A DNA stretch of 40,795 nt, from positions 1 through 40,795 of the forward strand of contig JAIVJM010000008.1 in the NCBI GenBank assembly GCA_020199995.1. Direction: 5' to 3'. The notes under the pieces were generated by a model. That model searched no databases, was not told the DNA's origin, and saw only the letters and a list, made by a program, of their open reading frames with translations. This stretch comes from Acidobacteriota bacterium. Lineage in GTDB: Bacteria > Acidobacteriota > Blastocatellia > Pyrinomonadales > Pyrinomonadaceae. Every line of letters begins with the position of its first letter. Positions within the stretch are counted from its first letter, which is position 1. A program made the position numbers and the translations under genes. This document shows positions 15,225 to 24,621 of the stretch, in pieces.

Positions 15225-16880
15225 CGCATCGAGCGCGCGAAGGGCCGCGCCGAGATGTCGGTGGATATCCGAAGCGGTCATCGCGCGCATCCCGCGCTCG
15301 CGCGCCGCGAGGTCGCCCGCGAAGCCCTCCACATAGACGGCTGCGATGGTCGCCGCCAGCGCGTCGGCATCAGTCTTGAGCGCGCCGAAGGCTTGGGCGT
15401 TGAAGCCCGTGATAATGCCCGTCAGCGTGTCGCCCGACCCGGCTGTGCCGAGCCCGGCGTTGCCCGTCGGGTTGACGAAGACCCGCCCGTCGGGCGCGGC
15501 GACGAGTGTGCGCGTCCCCTTGAGGACGACGATGAGTGCATGCGCCGCGGCGAACTCCGACAGCACGCGCACGCGATCACGGAGCGCTCCGGCGTCTCGT
15601 GCGCCGAGCAGACGCAGCATCTCGCCTTCGTGCGGCGTGAGGATGAGCGGGGCTTCGGGCGTGCCGCGCAGCTCCGAGGGCCACGGCGCGAGCGCGTTGA
15701 GCCCGTCAGCGTCAATCACGACCGGAGTGGTGCGGCGCTCGACCAGCTCGCGCACGAAGCCGCGCGTCTCAGCGGATTCTCTGGAGAGTCCGCACCCGAC
15801 GGCGACGATTGTCGCGCGCTCCGACAGTTTCCCGAATTGCTCGAACGCCGCGCCGCCGACCGCGCCCTCAACCGTTTCCGCCAGTCCCGCCGTCATCACT
15901 TCCGGCATCAGCCGCGCCGAAATAGGCGGCAGCGCCGAAGCGGCAGTCGCCAGCGTCACGAGTCCCGCGCCGGAAGAGATCGCCGCGTCCGCGCAGAGCA
16001 CCGCCGCGCCCGTCATGCCGCGCGAACCGGCGACGATGAGCGCGTGGCCGTGCGTGTTCTTGTACGAGTCGGGCGCGTAGCGCGTCGCCGCGAGCCAGGC
16101 GCGCACGTCCGCCGTCTCGGTGAGGAACAGACTGGAGGGGGCCGAGGCGACGAGCGAGGGCGGCGAGCCGATGTCGGCGACGATGAGTTGGCCGTTGAAA
16201 AGCGCGGCGGGGGGGAGCACGTTCGCCGGTTTCGGCGCGGTGAATGTGACGGTCAGGTCGGCCCTCACGACTTCGCCCGCGGGCGAGGCGGAATCGGCGT
16301 CGAGGCCGGAAGGGAGGTCGAGCGAAACGATGAGCGGGACAGTCTTACCCGCCTGCTCACGCGACGCCCGGATTAAGTCGAGGTGCGCGACGACCTTCGC
16401 GTAGACGCCTTCGAGCGCGCGCGCGAGGCCCGTGCCGAAGAGCGCGTCCACCAGCACGTCGTATCCGTGGCGCGTGCTGGCGAGCTGCTCCCAGGCGGCG
16501 ATGTCCGGGCACTCGACGAAGGAGACGGGCGGAGGGTTTTCGTGCGAGCCGGCGTTGAAACTGGCGAGGCGACGCACGATCTCGAAGTTGGTGCGCGCGT
16601 CGCCCCGTGCGTCTTCGACGCGCCCGAAGAGGACGACGTCAACGTGCGCTCCCGACATCCAGAGCGCGCGTGCCAGCGCCGCGCCGTCGCCCCCGTTGTT
16701 GCCGCGCCCGCAGAGTACCTGAACGGTTTGATGTTCGAGGTTTTGAGAAAAATGGGCGGCGACGGCACGCGCCGAAGCGTTCGCGGCGGCCTCCATCAGA
16801 AGCAGCGAAGGCGTCGCGTACCGCTCGGTCGTGAGGCGGTCAATCTCGCGCATCTCGGCTGCTGTGACAATTTTCTGCAC
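15207..16880 (-). CDS. nnr: Bifunctional NAD(P)H-hydrate epimerase / ADP-dependent dehydratase
   Basis: A 557-residue fusion. It repairs hydrated NADH and NADPH: the N-terminal YjeF_N half epimerises NAD(P)HX and the C-terminal carbohydrate-kinase-like half dehydrates S-NAD(P)HX with ADP. The N-terminal half begins with a GTG start, VTAAEMREIDRLTTERY, and has VQVLCGRGNNGGDGAALAR, DVLVDALFGTGLAR and SLDLPSGLDADS. The C-terminal half has TRYAPDSYKNTHGHALIVAG, PLILTPHEGEMLRLLG, LIVVLKGTRTLVAAPDGRV and NPTGNAGLGTAGSGDTLTG. Length matches the fused E. coli Nnr (515) with small insertions. It is the first gene of a likely operon with tsaE. Confidence 0.95.
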   Translation of the reverse strand: MQKIVTAAEMREIDRLTTERYATPSLLLMEAAANASARAVAAHFSQNLEHQTVQVLCGRGNNGGDGAALARALWMSGAHVDVVLFGRVEDARGDARTNFEIVRRLASFNAGSHENPPPVSFVECPDIAAWEQLASTRHGYDVLVDALFGTGLARALEGVYAKVVAHLDLIRASREQAGKTVPLIVSLDLPSGLDADSASPAGEVVRADLTVTFTAPKPANVLPPAALFNGQLIVADIGSPPSLVASAPSSLFLTETADVRAWLAATRYAPDSYKNTHGHALIVAGSRGMTGAAVLCADAAISSGAGLVTLATAASALPPISARLMPEVMTAGLAETVEGAVGGAAFEQFGKLSERATIVAVGCGLSRESAETRGFVRELVERRTTPVVIDADGLNALAPWPSELRGTPEAPLILTPHEGEMLRLLGARDAGALRDRVRVLSEFAAAHALIVVLKGTRTLVAAPDGRVFVNPTGNAGLGTAGSGDTLTGIITGFNAQAFGALKTDADALAATIAAVYVEGFAGDLAARERGMRAMTASDIHRHLGAALRALDAKGDQP

Positions 16881-17124
16881 GGGCAGAGATGATAAGAGGG
16901 AGTCGTGTGTGGGTCAATCCCGGCGGCGGGTCAAAGGGGGAACATATCCGCGGAAAAACATGGCCCACAAATAAAAAAGGCGCCGCCTGCGCCTGTCCGC
17001 CACGCCTGCCGCCTCGCCGAGCCCTACTCTTTGGTTGTACTCAAGAGATATGTTTAATAGGTTTGGCCCTCCAGAATTCTTTGAAAAATAATTTCGATTT
17101 ATCCGGAGGGCAGCAAAATAAAGG
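16881..17124. other. Intergenic region upstream of the NAD(P)HX repair gene
   Basis: No gene is supported. The stretch holds short open frames without Shine-Dalgarno sites or recognisable content. A loose inverted pair, GCCCTCC near 17067 and GGAGGGC near 17105, spans an AT-rich segment. The base composition from 17040 to 17110 is markedly lower in GC than its neighbours. Confidence 0.5.
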
Positions 17125-17171
17125 AAAAAGCTAAGCCGGACGAGATTTGCTCTCATCCGGCTTAGCTTTTT
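17125..17171 (-). terminator. Terminator of the first PEP-CTERM gene
   Basis: AAAAAGCTAAGCCGGA at 17125-17140 pairs perfectly with 17156-17171, and the stem continues inward with one mismatch. On the minus strand the stem ends in TTTTT. It lies 44 bases beyond the stop at 17215. Confidence 0.85.
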
Positions 17172-17214
17172 CAAAGGCCCTTGCGGTGCAGACGGGGAAG
17201 AGTCGTGCGGGTGT

Positions 17215-17925
17215 TTATTTCCCCGCGGCCTTGCGGCGGCGGCGCACACTGGCGGCGATGCCGGAGAGCCCGGTGCCGAGCAGGAGCAGAGTCGCCGGCT
17301 CGGGAATCGTGGTCTGCTGGGCGGCGGTGATCTGGCCCGTCAGCGAGGCGGTCTGTCCCGGATCAATCGCGAGGTCGTTGACGCTGAAGGCGAACGAGCC
17401 AGCGCCGCACGTGGTCTGCTGGCCGGGGACGGTGGTCGCCCCGCAGCTCGTGTCGTTGAAGGTAAACACCTGCGGGGTGTTATTGAAGTCAATGATGACA
17501 CCGCCGTCGTCTGCCGCCCGCACCGTGCCGGTCAAAAGCGCCGTGAAGGTCGCGGTGTTGGAGCCGTTGATGCCTTGGGGCGCGGTGAACGTCACCTGCA
17601 GGGTGAACGATTGGCCGGTGTAGGTGTTCGGGGCCGTGCTCAGCGTGAAAGAGCCGAGATTGTTGACGTTAGCCCCCGGGTTGGGGTTGCCGCCGAGCCC
17701 GCGAATCCCGTTCGCGGTCGTGCCGCTGAACGTCGAGTTGCTGTAAGTGAGGCCGAGAAATGTGGCGCTTGCGCCGGTGGAGCAACCCGCGCCGAAGCAG
17801 CCAGCGGTGTTTCCGGCGATGAAAACTTCGTCAGCCCTTGCTTCGCCTTGCGCAAGCGTGACGAATGCGATGGCGGCGATACTGAGTGCGAGTGGCTTCA
17901 CCATCGCAAAAAAGCGTTTGGTCAT
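17215..17925 (-). CDS. PEP-CTERM sorting domain protein, unknown body
   Basis: A 236-residue exported protein with GGAGGAAG ahead of the ATG. A signal peptide spans about 1-32 (LALSIAAIAFVTLAQGEARA). The C-terminus is a textbook PEP-CTERM signal: IPEPATLLLLGTGLSGIAA followed by VRRRRKAAGK, that is PEP box, membrane helix, basic tail. Exosortase is expected to cut near the PEP box and attach the protein to the cell surface or matrix. The body is Thr/Asn/Gly rich with four Cys residues and looks all-beta, with no named domain. It is the first of three PEP-CTERM genes in 2.8 kb with unrelated bodies. Confidence 0.9.
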   Translation of the reverse strand: MTKRFFAMVKPLALSIAAIAFVTLAQGEARADEVFIAGNTAGCFGAGCSTGASATFLGLTYSNSTFSGTTANGIRGLGGNPNPGANVNNLGSFTLSTAPNTYTGQSFTLQVTFTAPQGINGSNTATFTALLTGTVRAADDGGVIIDFNNTPQVFTFNDTSCGATTVPGQQTTCGAGSFAFSVNDLAIDPGQTASLTGQITAAQQTTIPEPATLLLLGTGLSGIAASVRRRRKAAGK

Positions 17926-18271
17926 GATTCTTCCTCCGTCGTTCCTTCTGAAAACCTTGGTTCTGTCTTCCTAATGCACTCTGTTGACTTTACGGTTCGT
18001 CCGCACGCCGAACTGGGCATTGCCCGCCGTACAGAATTTGCGAGAGGCGACCGAGACCGCGCGTTTGACGGCACCCCTTGCTTAAAAGAGCTTTAAATGA
18101 AACCCTTGCGCACGCGACACCAATGAGGGTAGTTCATGGATTGTCGTGGAAATTTCAAGCTTTCTGGACTTCGATAATTCCAGTAAAGACCTAATTCTCC
18201 GGCAGTTTCAGAAAAGTGGAAGCGAATTTACCGGCTTCCAGAAAAATTGTAAAGCTTTTTTTAAAGTTAAA
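17926..18271. other. Intergenic region upstream of the first PEP-CTERM gene
   Basis: About 350 bases with no supported gene. It probably carries the promoter of the leftward gene starting at 17925, but no confident -10/-35 or sigma-54 match was found. The part from 18140 to 18270 is AT-rich compared with the rest of the window. Confidence 0.5.
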
Positions 18272-18309
18272 GAGCCGGTAACCAGGAATTCAGCCCTGGC
18301 TACCGGCTC
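18272..18309 (-). terminator. Terminator of the second PEP-CTERM gene
   Basis: The arms at 18272-18286 and 18295-18309 pair with one mismatch (GAGCCGGTA-a-CCAGG against CCTGG-c-TACCGGCTC). On the minus strand a T-rich tail (CTCTTTAACTTT) follows. It lies 37 bases beyond the stop at 18347. Confidence 0.8.
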
Positions 18310-18346
18310 GCTTCGCACACTCGATCACGGTCAAATCTACGTCGCT

Positions 18347-19081
18347 TCAGACGCTCGGGGTGTCTGAATCCACGGTGGAGTTCTTTCTCCGTTTACGGAC
18401 CTTGGCCGCGACGCCCGCCAAACCCGTGCCGAGCAGCAACATCGTCGCCGGCTCGGGGACAGGCTCAGGATTAGCCGGCCCCTGTCCGAGCTTGAAGTTG
18501 GTGAAAGAGCCGGTGTCGTCGCTCGTGCGCGCGAACAGCCCCAGCCGCAGGTTCGGGTCGGCTTCAAACGCGGCTTGCAGGCGGGCCGCCTGCGCAGAGT
18601 CTAAGCCGAAAACGTAGTCGCCATGACCCTGCCCGCCTGCGAGTTCGGCGAAAAACTGCGGGCCGGCAGTGAACGACCCCTGAAACAGGATGGTAGAGCC
18701 GTCGGAGCTATACGCCGTCAGAATCATCTCGTGGAGGACGAGGTCGTTGTCCGGGTCTTCAATATCCATGAAGATGCGTAACTCCCCGGCGTTGTTGATT
18801 CCGGCCTGCGCGAAAGTGAGCGTCTTCGAGTGCTCCCCCTGCTTCGCGATCTCGCCGGTGATAACGTCCTTGGCGCCGTTCCAGGCGACCTTGCCGAAGG
18901 CGTCTGCGGTGTTCCTCGGCGATTGGATCGAGAGGATGGATTCGGGCGTGTGCCCGACGCCCCCGGTGGGGGCAGTCTCCCCCGGCAGGAGGATGATGTC
19001 GGCGCGGGCACTACCCGCCGCGAGGCCGATGAAAAGGGCGGCGCCGACGCTCAGCATGGTGTGGGCAAAGAGTTTTCTCAT
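18347..19081 (-). CDS. PEP-CTERM sorting domain protein, unknown body
   Basis: A 244-residue exported protein. The ATG at 19081 has AAAGGA upstream; an in-frame TTG at 19099 overlaps that site and is unlikely. Signal peptide: KLFAHTMLSVGAALFIGLAA then GSARAD. The C-terminus PVPEPATMLLLGTGLAGVAA with KVRKRRK is the PEP-CTERM signal, followed by a further 11 residues (NSTVDSDTPSV), an unusually long tail after the basic cluster. The body shows TLTFAQAGINNAGELRIFMD and LVLHEMILTAYSSDGSTILF and is probably a beta sandwich. It is unrelated to the flanking PEP-CTERM proteins outside the signal. Confidence 0.9.
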   Translation of the reverse strand: MRKLFAHTMLSVGAALFIGLAAGSARADIILLPGETAPTGGVGHTPESILSIQSPRNTADAFGKVAWNGAKDVITGEIAKQGEHSKTLTFAQAGINNAGELRIFMDIEDPDNDLVLHEMILTAYSSDGSTILFQGSFTAGPQFFAELAGGQGHGDYVFGLDSAQAARLQAAFEADPNLRLGLFARTSDDTGSFTNFKLGQGPANPEPVPEPATMLLLGTGLAGVAAKVRKRRKNSTVDSDTPSV

Positions 19082-19266
19082 GGGTGGCAATCCTTTCAAC
19101 TGAAACCGTGAACGAGTGGAAACATCGAGAAAGTTGAGTTTTGAGTCTTTCAGGATGACTATGTCAAAGCTCTATCCTGTTTATCCCCGATACAGTTAAC
19201 TCAATTTCCCCCTTGTGTAATAGTGTAAAGTGATAATTCAGAGGGGCTTCCGCAATTTCGACGCGT

Positions 19267-19318
19267 AAAAAAAATCATTGAGCCGGTGACGACCATTTCG
19301 TCACCGGCTCAATGATTT
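19267..19318 (-). terminator. Strong intrinsic terminator of the third PEP-CTERM gene
   Basis: Perfect 21-bp arms at 19272-19292 and 19298-19318 enclose a 5-base loop. On the minus strand the hairpin is followed by a T8 run (A8 at 19267-19274). It lies 47 bases beyond the stop at 19366. Confidence 0.95.
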
Positions 19319-19365
19319 AGGGCTTCCGCGCGCAGGCGCCGGAAGGAGACGATTGAATCCGCTCT

Positions 19366-20004
19366 TTACTCTTTCGCGCCCTGACGACGGCGTCTCGCGC
19401 GGGCGGCAACCCCGGCCAGACCGGTGCCGAACAGGATCATGGTCATCGGCTCGGGGACGGCGGCAGTGCCGTTGCCCGCGACATCGCTGCCGCCGCCGTT
19501 GACAGCCTGAAAGCGCGCGAAGATGGCATGGGCCACTTGGTCAGCGGTCAGGCCCGAGAAGTCACCGGAAATGGTGAACGTGGCGCTGGAGCCGCCGGCG
19601 ATCCCATTGTTAACGCTCCCGCCGCCGAAGGTCGGGTTGCCGTTTGGCTTGTCGACCAGGACTAAGTCGAAAGAGGAGACGAAGTTCTGCGAGCCGGAGG
19701 TCGCGTTCAGGTCATACGCTAGCGTGTAGTTGCTGTTGGTCGAGGACACGAGCGTGTAGGTGTTGGGGCGGTCGCCGGGGAGGGCGAAGCCGATGTTGGT
19801 GATCGTGCCGGTCGAGCCCGGAGCCACCGAAGTGTTCGTGATGGTGAAGGTGAACTGGTTGCCGACCAGCGAGTAGTTGGAGATCGAGGCGGTCACGCCT
19901 GTGCCGTTGACGCCTGTAATCGTGAACGAATCGGCGCGCGCCACCGAGCTCAGGGCCATCATGACTATCGCCGCTGCGGTTGTGAGTAGAAGTTTGCGAA
20001 TCAT
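19366..20004 (-). CDS. PEP-CTERM sorting domain protein, unknown body
   Basis: A 212-residue exported protein. The start MIRKLLLTTAAAIVMMALSS at 20004 is typical for the group, and GGGGGATGAG lies at Shine-Dalgarno distance; an ATG at 20016 overlaps that site and is less likely. Mature N-terminus follows SVARADSFTITGVNG. The C-terminus is VPEPMTMILFGTGLAGVAA then RARRRRQGAKE, the PEP-CTERM signal. The body, about 150 residues, has repeated Thr/Ser-rich strands (TFTITNTSVAPGSTGTITNI). Surface or matrix location is inferred from the sorting signal; no exosortase gene is in the window. Confidence 0.9.
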   Translation of the reverse strand: MIRKLLLTTAAAIVMMALSSVARADSFTITGVNGTGVTASISNYSLVGNQFTFTITNTSVAPGSTGTITNIGFALPGDRPNTYTLVSSTNSNYTLAYDLNATSGSQNFVSSFDLVLVDKPNGNPTFGGGSVNNGIAGGSSATFTISGDFSGLTADQVAHAIFARFQAVNGGGSDVAGNGTAAVPEPMTMILFGTGLAGVAARARRRRQGAKE

Positions 20005-20274
20005 TTTATGTCTCATCCCCCCAATTAAGAATTGTTGTCGGTCTACCCTGAGAGCGCCTCGGAAGGCGTAGCCGGAGCAAAAGAGCACGATTTGACGAAG
20101 GTGTTCGGGAAGACCACCGTGGCCCGCCCTCGCCGGGAGTCCTTTTGTTTAGCTCCTGACGAAGAAAAACGGGTAATCGCCAAGCATTTCCTAAAATTGC
20201 GAGAGTGCGAGAGATTTACCAGAAGAAAGTCCGGGAGGTCGCCGACTAAAATCAAGTCGTCGCGCCGGCAGGCT

Positions 20275-22119
20275 TTAAGACCTCCCGCGATTGAGTAGAC
20301 GGGTGAAGCGTCCGACAACAGCGCGCGCTTCGGGGAGCCCCCACGCCGAGGTGATGGCGAAGTAGAGGAGCCCGTAGGGCGTCAGGACGAGGGCGGCGAC
20401 GAGGATGGGGTGGCGCGCGCCGAGCGCGAGCTTGAGCGCCCAGCCGACCCCGGCGCTCAGGCCCGCCGCCACCCAGAGCTTGGAGAGGAAGGGGAAGCTC
20501 AGCCCCGTCCGCCCGATCTGCTGGTTGAGCTTGCGCCGGAGGAGAATGAACTCGATCCAACCGGCTATCCCTGCCGAAGCCGTCAGGCCCACCACGCCCC
20601 AGCGCTGCTCGACGCCGAGCAGCGGCGGCAGGTAGATGGCCGAGACGTAGCCGAGCACGACGGCGAGCGCGACGTGCAGGACGGCGAAGCGGAAGGGCGT
20701 CCGCGTGTCGTGCAGCGCGTAGAAGGTCGAGGCGTAGAGTCTGCCGAGCGTCGTCGGGAGCAGCCCGAGCGAGGAGCCGGCGAGGATGCCCCAGACGTAG
20801 AGGACATCGTCGGCAGTGAATTTGCCCGTCCGGTAAAGCGCCGCGGCCATCACATCGCCGAGCGCGACGAAGCCGACGAGTGAGGGGACGATGAAGAAAG
20901 AAATCTGCCGCAACCCCGCGTCCAGACGCACGCGCAACTGCGCGGCGACTTCGGTGCGCTCGCCGACGGCGCTCGACATCGCGGGCAGCTCAGCCGCCGA
21001 CACCGACATCCCGAAGAGGCTCACGGGCAGCGTGTAGAGGCTCTGCGTGAAGTTGAGGGCGGAGACCGCGCCGTTGCCGAGGAAGGTCGCGATGATCGTA
21101 TCCACGAAGGCGCTGATCTGCACCACGCCGCGGCTGACGAAGACGGGCAGGAAGTTGCGCACCACAGTCCTCACGCTCGTGTTCGACGTGGCGAGCGAGA
21201 GTCGCAGCCGTCCCAGCAGCTTGAGCACCGTCGGGAGTTGGATGATGAACTGTAAGGCGCTCCCGGCGACCGAGCCCCACGCCGTGAATTCGGCGACCTT
21301 GCCCCACACCCGCAGGTCCGTCGAATCGAAGTGGCTGACCGGGCTCCCCGACCAGACGAGCGCGACGATGATGGCGACGTTCCAGATGACGGGTGCGGTG
21401 TAGGAAAGAAAAAAGCGCCGGTGGCTGTTGAGCACGCCGAGGCACCACGCCGAGAGCACGAGCAGCCCCGCGCCGGGGAAAAAGATTCTGACGAGCCTGA
21501 GCGTCAGTTCGCGCTTCTCTCCTTCAAATCCCCATGCGATGAAGCTGGTCAAAAAGGGCGCGGCGAAGACGCCGGTGAGTACGAGCAGCGAGGTGACGAG
21601 CGCGAGAATCGAGAAGACGGCTCCCGCCACACGCTCGGATTCCTCGCGGTCACCCTTCGCGAGCAGTTTGGCGTAGACGGGGATGAAGGAGGCGGAGAGC
21701 GCGCCCTCGCCGAAGACGTTTTGCAGGAAGTTGGGAATCCTGAAGGCGGCGACGAAGGCGTCGTTCGCCGCGGAGGTGCCGAGATAATAGGCGAAGACGC
21801 GCTGGCGGAGCAGTCCGATGAGGCGGCTGATGAGGATGCCCGCGCCGACGAGGAAGGCCCCGCGCTGCGTGCTCTCCGGCGTGGGCTCGGACGACTGCGC
21901 CGAGGGACGGTCGGCGGGGAACTGGCCCGTCACGCTGCCCAGCTGGACGCCCGACTCGCCCGCCACGATGCCTGCCTCTTCGCGCGTGGGTTCTCGCGTC
22001 AGGTCTCCGGCTTCGCCGGCCCGCCGCCCGCCGCCCACGTCTGCTTGAGACGCGCCCGGCGACGTGCCGCGCGCCGCCTCGCCGCTCTTGCGCTGTGAGT
22101 CCCCTGCGTCTTGATTCAT
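20275..22119 (-). CDS. murJ: Lipid II flippase MurJ with N-terminal extension
   Basis: A 614-residue MVF/MOP-family membrane protein that flips lipid II for peptidoglycan synthesis. After about 85 polar, probably disordered residues, the normal MurJ start appears: GAFLVGAGILISRLIGLLRQ. It continues FAYYLGTSAANDAFVAAFRI, PNFLQNVFGEGALSASFIPV, LVRIFFPGAGLLVLSAWCLG, VLNSHRRFFLSYTAPVIWN and SQSLYTLPVSLFGMSVSAAE-like (here FTQSLYTLPVSLFGMSVSAA). About 14 membrane helices are evident. The conserved Arg of IGLLRQR and the cytoplasmic-loop residues are retained. E. coli MurJ has 511 residues; the excess is the extension. The ATG at 22119 has only a weak Shine-Dalgarno. Confidence 0.95.
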   Translation of the reverse strand: MNQDAGDSQRKSGEAARGTSPGASQADVGGGRRAGEAGDLTREPTREEAGIVAGESGVQLGSVTGQFPADRPSAQSSEPTPESTQRGAFLVGAGILISRLIGLLRQRVFAYYLGTSAANDAFVAAFRIPNFLQNVFGEGALSASFIPVYAKLLAKGDREESERVAGAVFSILALVTSLLVLTGVFAAPFLTSFIAWGFEGEKRELTLRLVRIFFPGAGLLVLSAWCLGVLNSHRRFFLSYTAPVIWNVAIIVALVWSGSPVSHFDSTDLRVWGKVAEFTAWGSVAGSALQFIIQLPTVLKLLGRLRLSLATSNTSVRTVVRNFLPVFVSRGVVQISAFVDTIIATFLGNGAVSALNFTQSLYTLPVSLFGMSVSAAELPAMSSAVGERTEVAAQLRVRLDAGLRQISFFIVPSLVGFVALGDVMAAALYRTGKFTADDVLYVWGILAGSSLGLLPTTLGRLYASTFYALHDTRTPFRFAVLHVALAVVLGYVSAIYLPPLLGVEQRWGVVGLTASAGIAGWIEFILLRRKLNQQIGRTGLSFPFLSKLWVAAGLSAGVGWALKLALGARHPILVAALVLTPYGLLYFAITSAWGLPEARAVVGRFTRLLNRGRS

Positions 22120-22185
22120 CGTCTGCTCAGGTCGAATCCGCGGCGGTGAATACTGAACCGAACCGGAACGCGGGGGTTTGGCTCT

Positions 22186-23562
<1,377 letters not shown>

Positions 23563-23569
23563 ATAAAGA

Positions 23570-23658
23570 AACGATGAACTCAGAACGCTGAACGCTGAAC
23601 TGAAAAACCTCTAGCCTCCTGTTTATCGTTTAGCGTTCAGCGTTCTGAGTTCATCGTT
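23570..23658. repeat. Heptamer-type palindrome upstream of the response regulator
   Basis: Perfect 27-base arms at 23570-23596 and 23632-23658 enclose 35 bases that are a decayed continuation of the stem. The arms contain GAACGCTGAACGCT. It belongs to the AACGCTGAACG family. The rest of the 23563-23874 gap holds no gene that can be supported. Confidence 0.85.
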
Positions 23659-23874
23659 CAATTGTGGCGGATGGTAGCGACGCGCGCGCGGGCGTGTCAA
23701 GCAAGCGGCGGGAATAGAAAGCGCGGACGCCGACCGTGCGGTGCGGCGCCCGCTTCGAACTTGCCCGAACGGTTCCGGCGCGCCATCTCAGACGCGCACA
23801 GGGTTTCGCAGCGGGCCCGCGCGAACGCTTTGGCCGGGGGCAGCTGCGTGTGGGTCGGCGATGGGGCTTGGGGT

Positions 23875-24507
23875 TTACCGCAGGAAGGCGAGGTCGATTT
23901 TATTTAACAGCTCGAGGGCCATATCCGGGTCGGTGGCATCGAGCATTTGATACTCCGCGTGCGCCAGCTGCTTGTCCTTTAGGTCGATGTAGATGAGGCC
24001 GAGGGAATAGTGTGCGTCGGGAAAGTCCGGGGCGAGTTGAAGGGCTTTTTTACAGGCCCTGCTCGCCTCGCTGTAGGCCCCGCAGTTGAAGTACGCCATG
24101 CCCAAGTTGTTGTAAGCCTGTACGAAGTCGGGCCTGATGCGGATGGCATGCAGATAAGCCTTCACCGACTCGACGTGCCGGGCGAGGCTGGAATGTGCCA
24201 GACCCAGATTGTTGAAGGCCTCGGCGTATTCGGGGGCCAAGCGGACGGCCTCTTGGTAGGCTTTCACCGCTTCGGCAAAGCGGCCCAGCTCGCCGTATGT
24301 CACGCCCACGTTGTAATGGGCCTCGGCGCTCCCGGGCTGCTCGCGGGCCACCTGCTTGAACTCCTTCAGCGCGTCGGCGTAGAGCCCGCGCCGCGCCAGC
24401 TCCATGCCCACGTGATGATGATCGCTCACGGATTCGTTCTCTGGCGGGGCCGCGGCGGCGCGGCTGCCGTTTAGTTCGCGCTTCTTGAGTATGTCCAGGA
24501 ATCCCAC
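23875..24507 (-). CDS. TPR-repeat protein
   Basis: A 210-residue protein with the GTG start at 24507 (reads MGFLDILKKRELNG), chosen because GGAGG lies six bases upstream; a GTG at 24522 is in frame but overlaps that site. After a short charged linker there are about five tetratricopeptide repeats: ARRGLYADALKEFKQVAREQ, AHYNVGVTYGELGRFAEAVK, AFNNLGLAHSSLARHVESVK, AYNNLGMAYFNCGAYSEASR and AHYSLGLIYIDLKDKQLAHA. No signal peptide is visible, so a cytoplasmic scaffold role is likely. It follows the minor-pilin genes on the same strand with a 114-base gap and could be the last gene of that operon. Confidence 0.85.
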   Translation of the reverse strand: MGFLDILKKRELNGSRAAAAPPENESVSDHHHVGMELARRGLYADALKEFKQVAREQPGSAEAHYNVGVTYGELGRFAEAVKAYQEAVRLAPEYAEAFNNLGLAHSSLARHVESVKAYLHAIRIRPDFVQAYNNLGMAYFNCGAYSEASRACKKALQLAPDFPDAHYSLGLIYIDLKDKQLAHAEYQMLDATDPDMALELLNKIDLAFLR

Positions 24508-24621
24508 TTGAAGCCTCCGCACGAAGGTTTTCCGGTCAGGCCGCCCGCCCGCAGGGCTTTCGGGGGGAGGCGGTCGTCACTGCCGAGGGTCGTCGCTCAC
24601 CCTCCGCCGTGGCGCGCTGGA

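Noticed and set aside
14958-16376. Rightward open frame of 472 codons opposite tsaE and nnr
   Set aside because: Both leftward genes have complete family motifs; the antisense frame is a GC shadow.
18090-18130. Sigma-54-like TGGTGT...TGCGCA upstream of the first PEP-CTERM gene
   Set aside because: The GG to GC spacing is 10 bases where 12 is required, and the -24 box is poor.
20020-20100. Possible c-di-GMP (GEMM-type) riboswitch upstream of the third PEP-CTERM gene
   Set aside because: A GCGCC/GGCGC hairpin with GCTACGCC-like words is present, but the conserved CACAGGGCAAACC and GACGCAAAGC motifs of GEMM-I are missing.
23662-23996. Short rightward frames downstream of the TPR gene
   Set aside because: They are Arg/Ala/Gly-rich, overlap the TPR gene end on the other strand and show no start signals.
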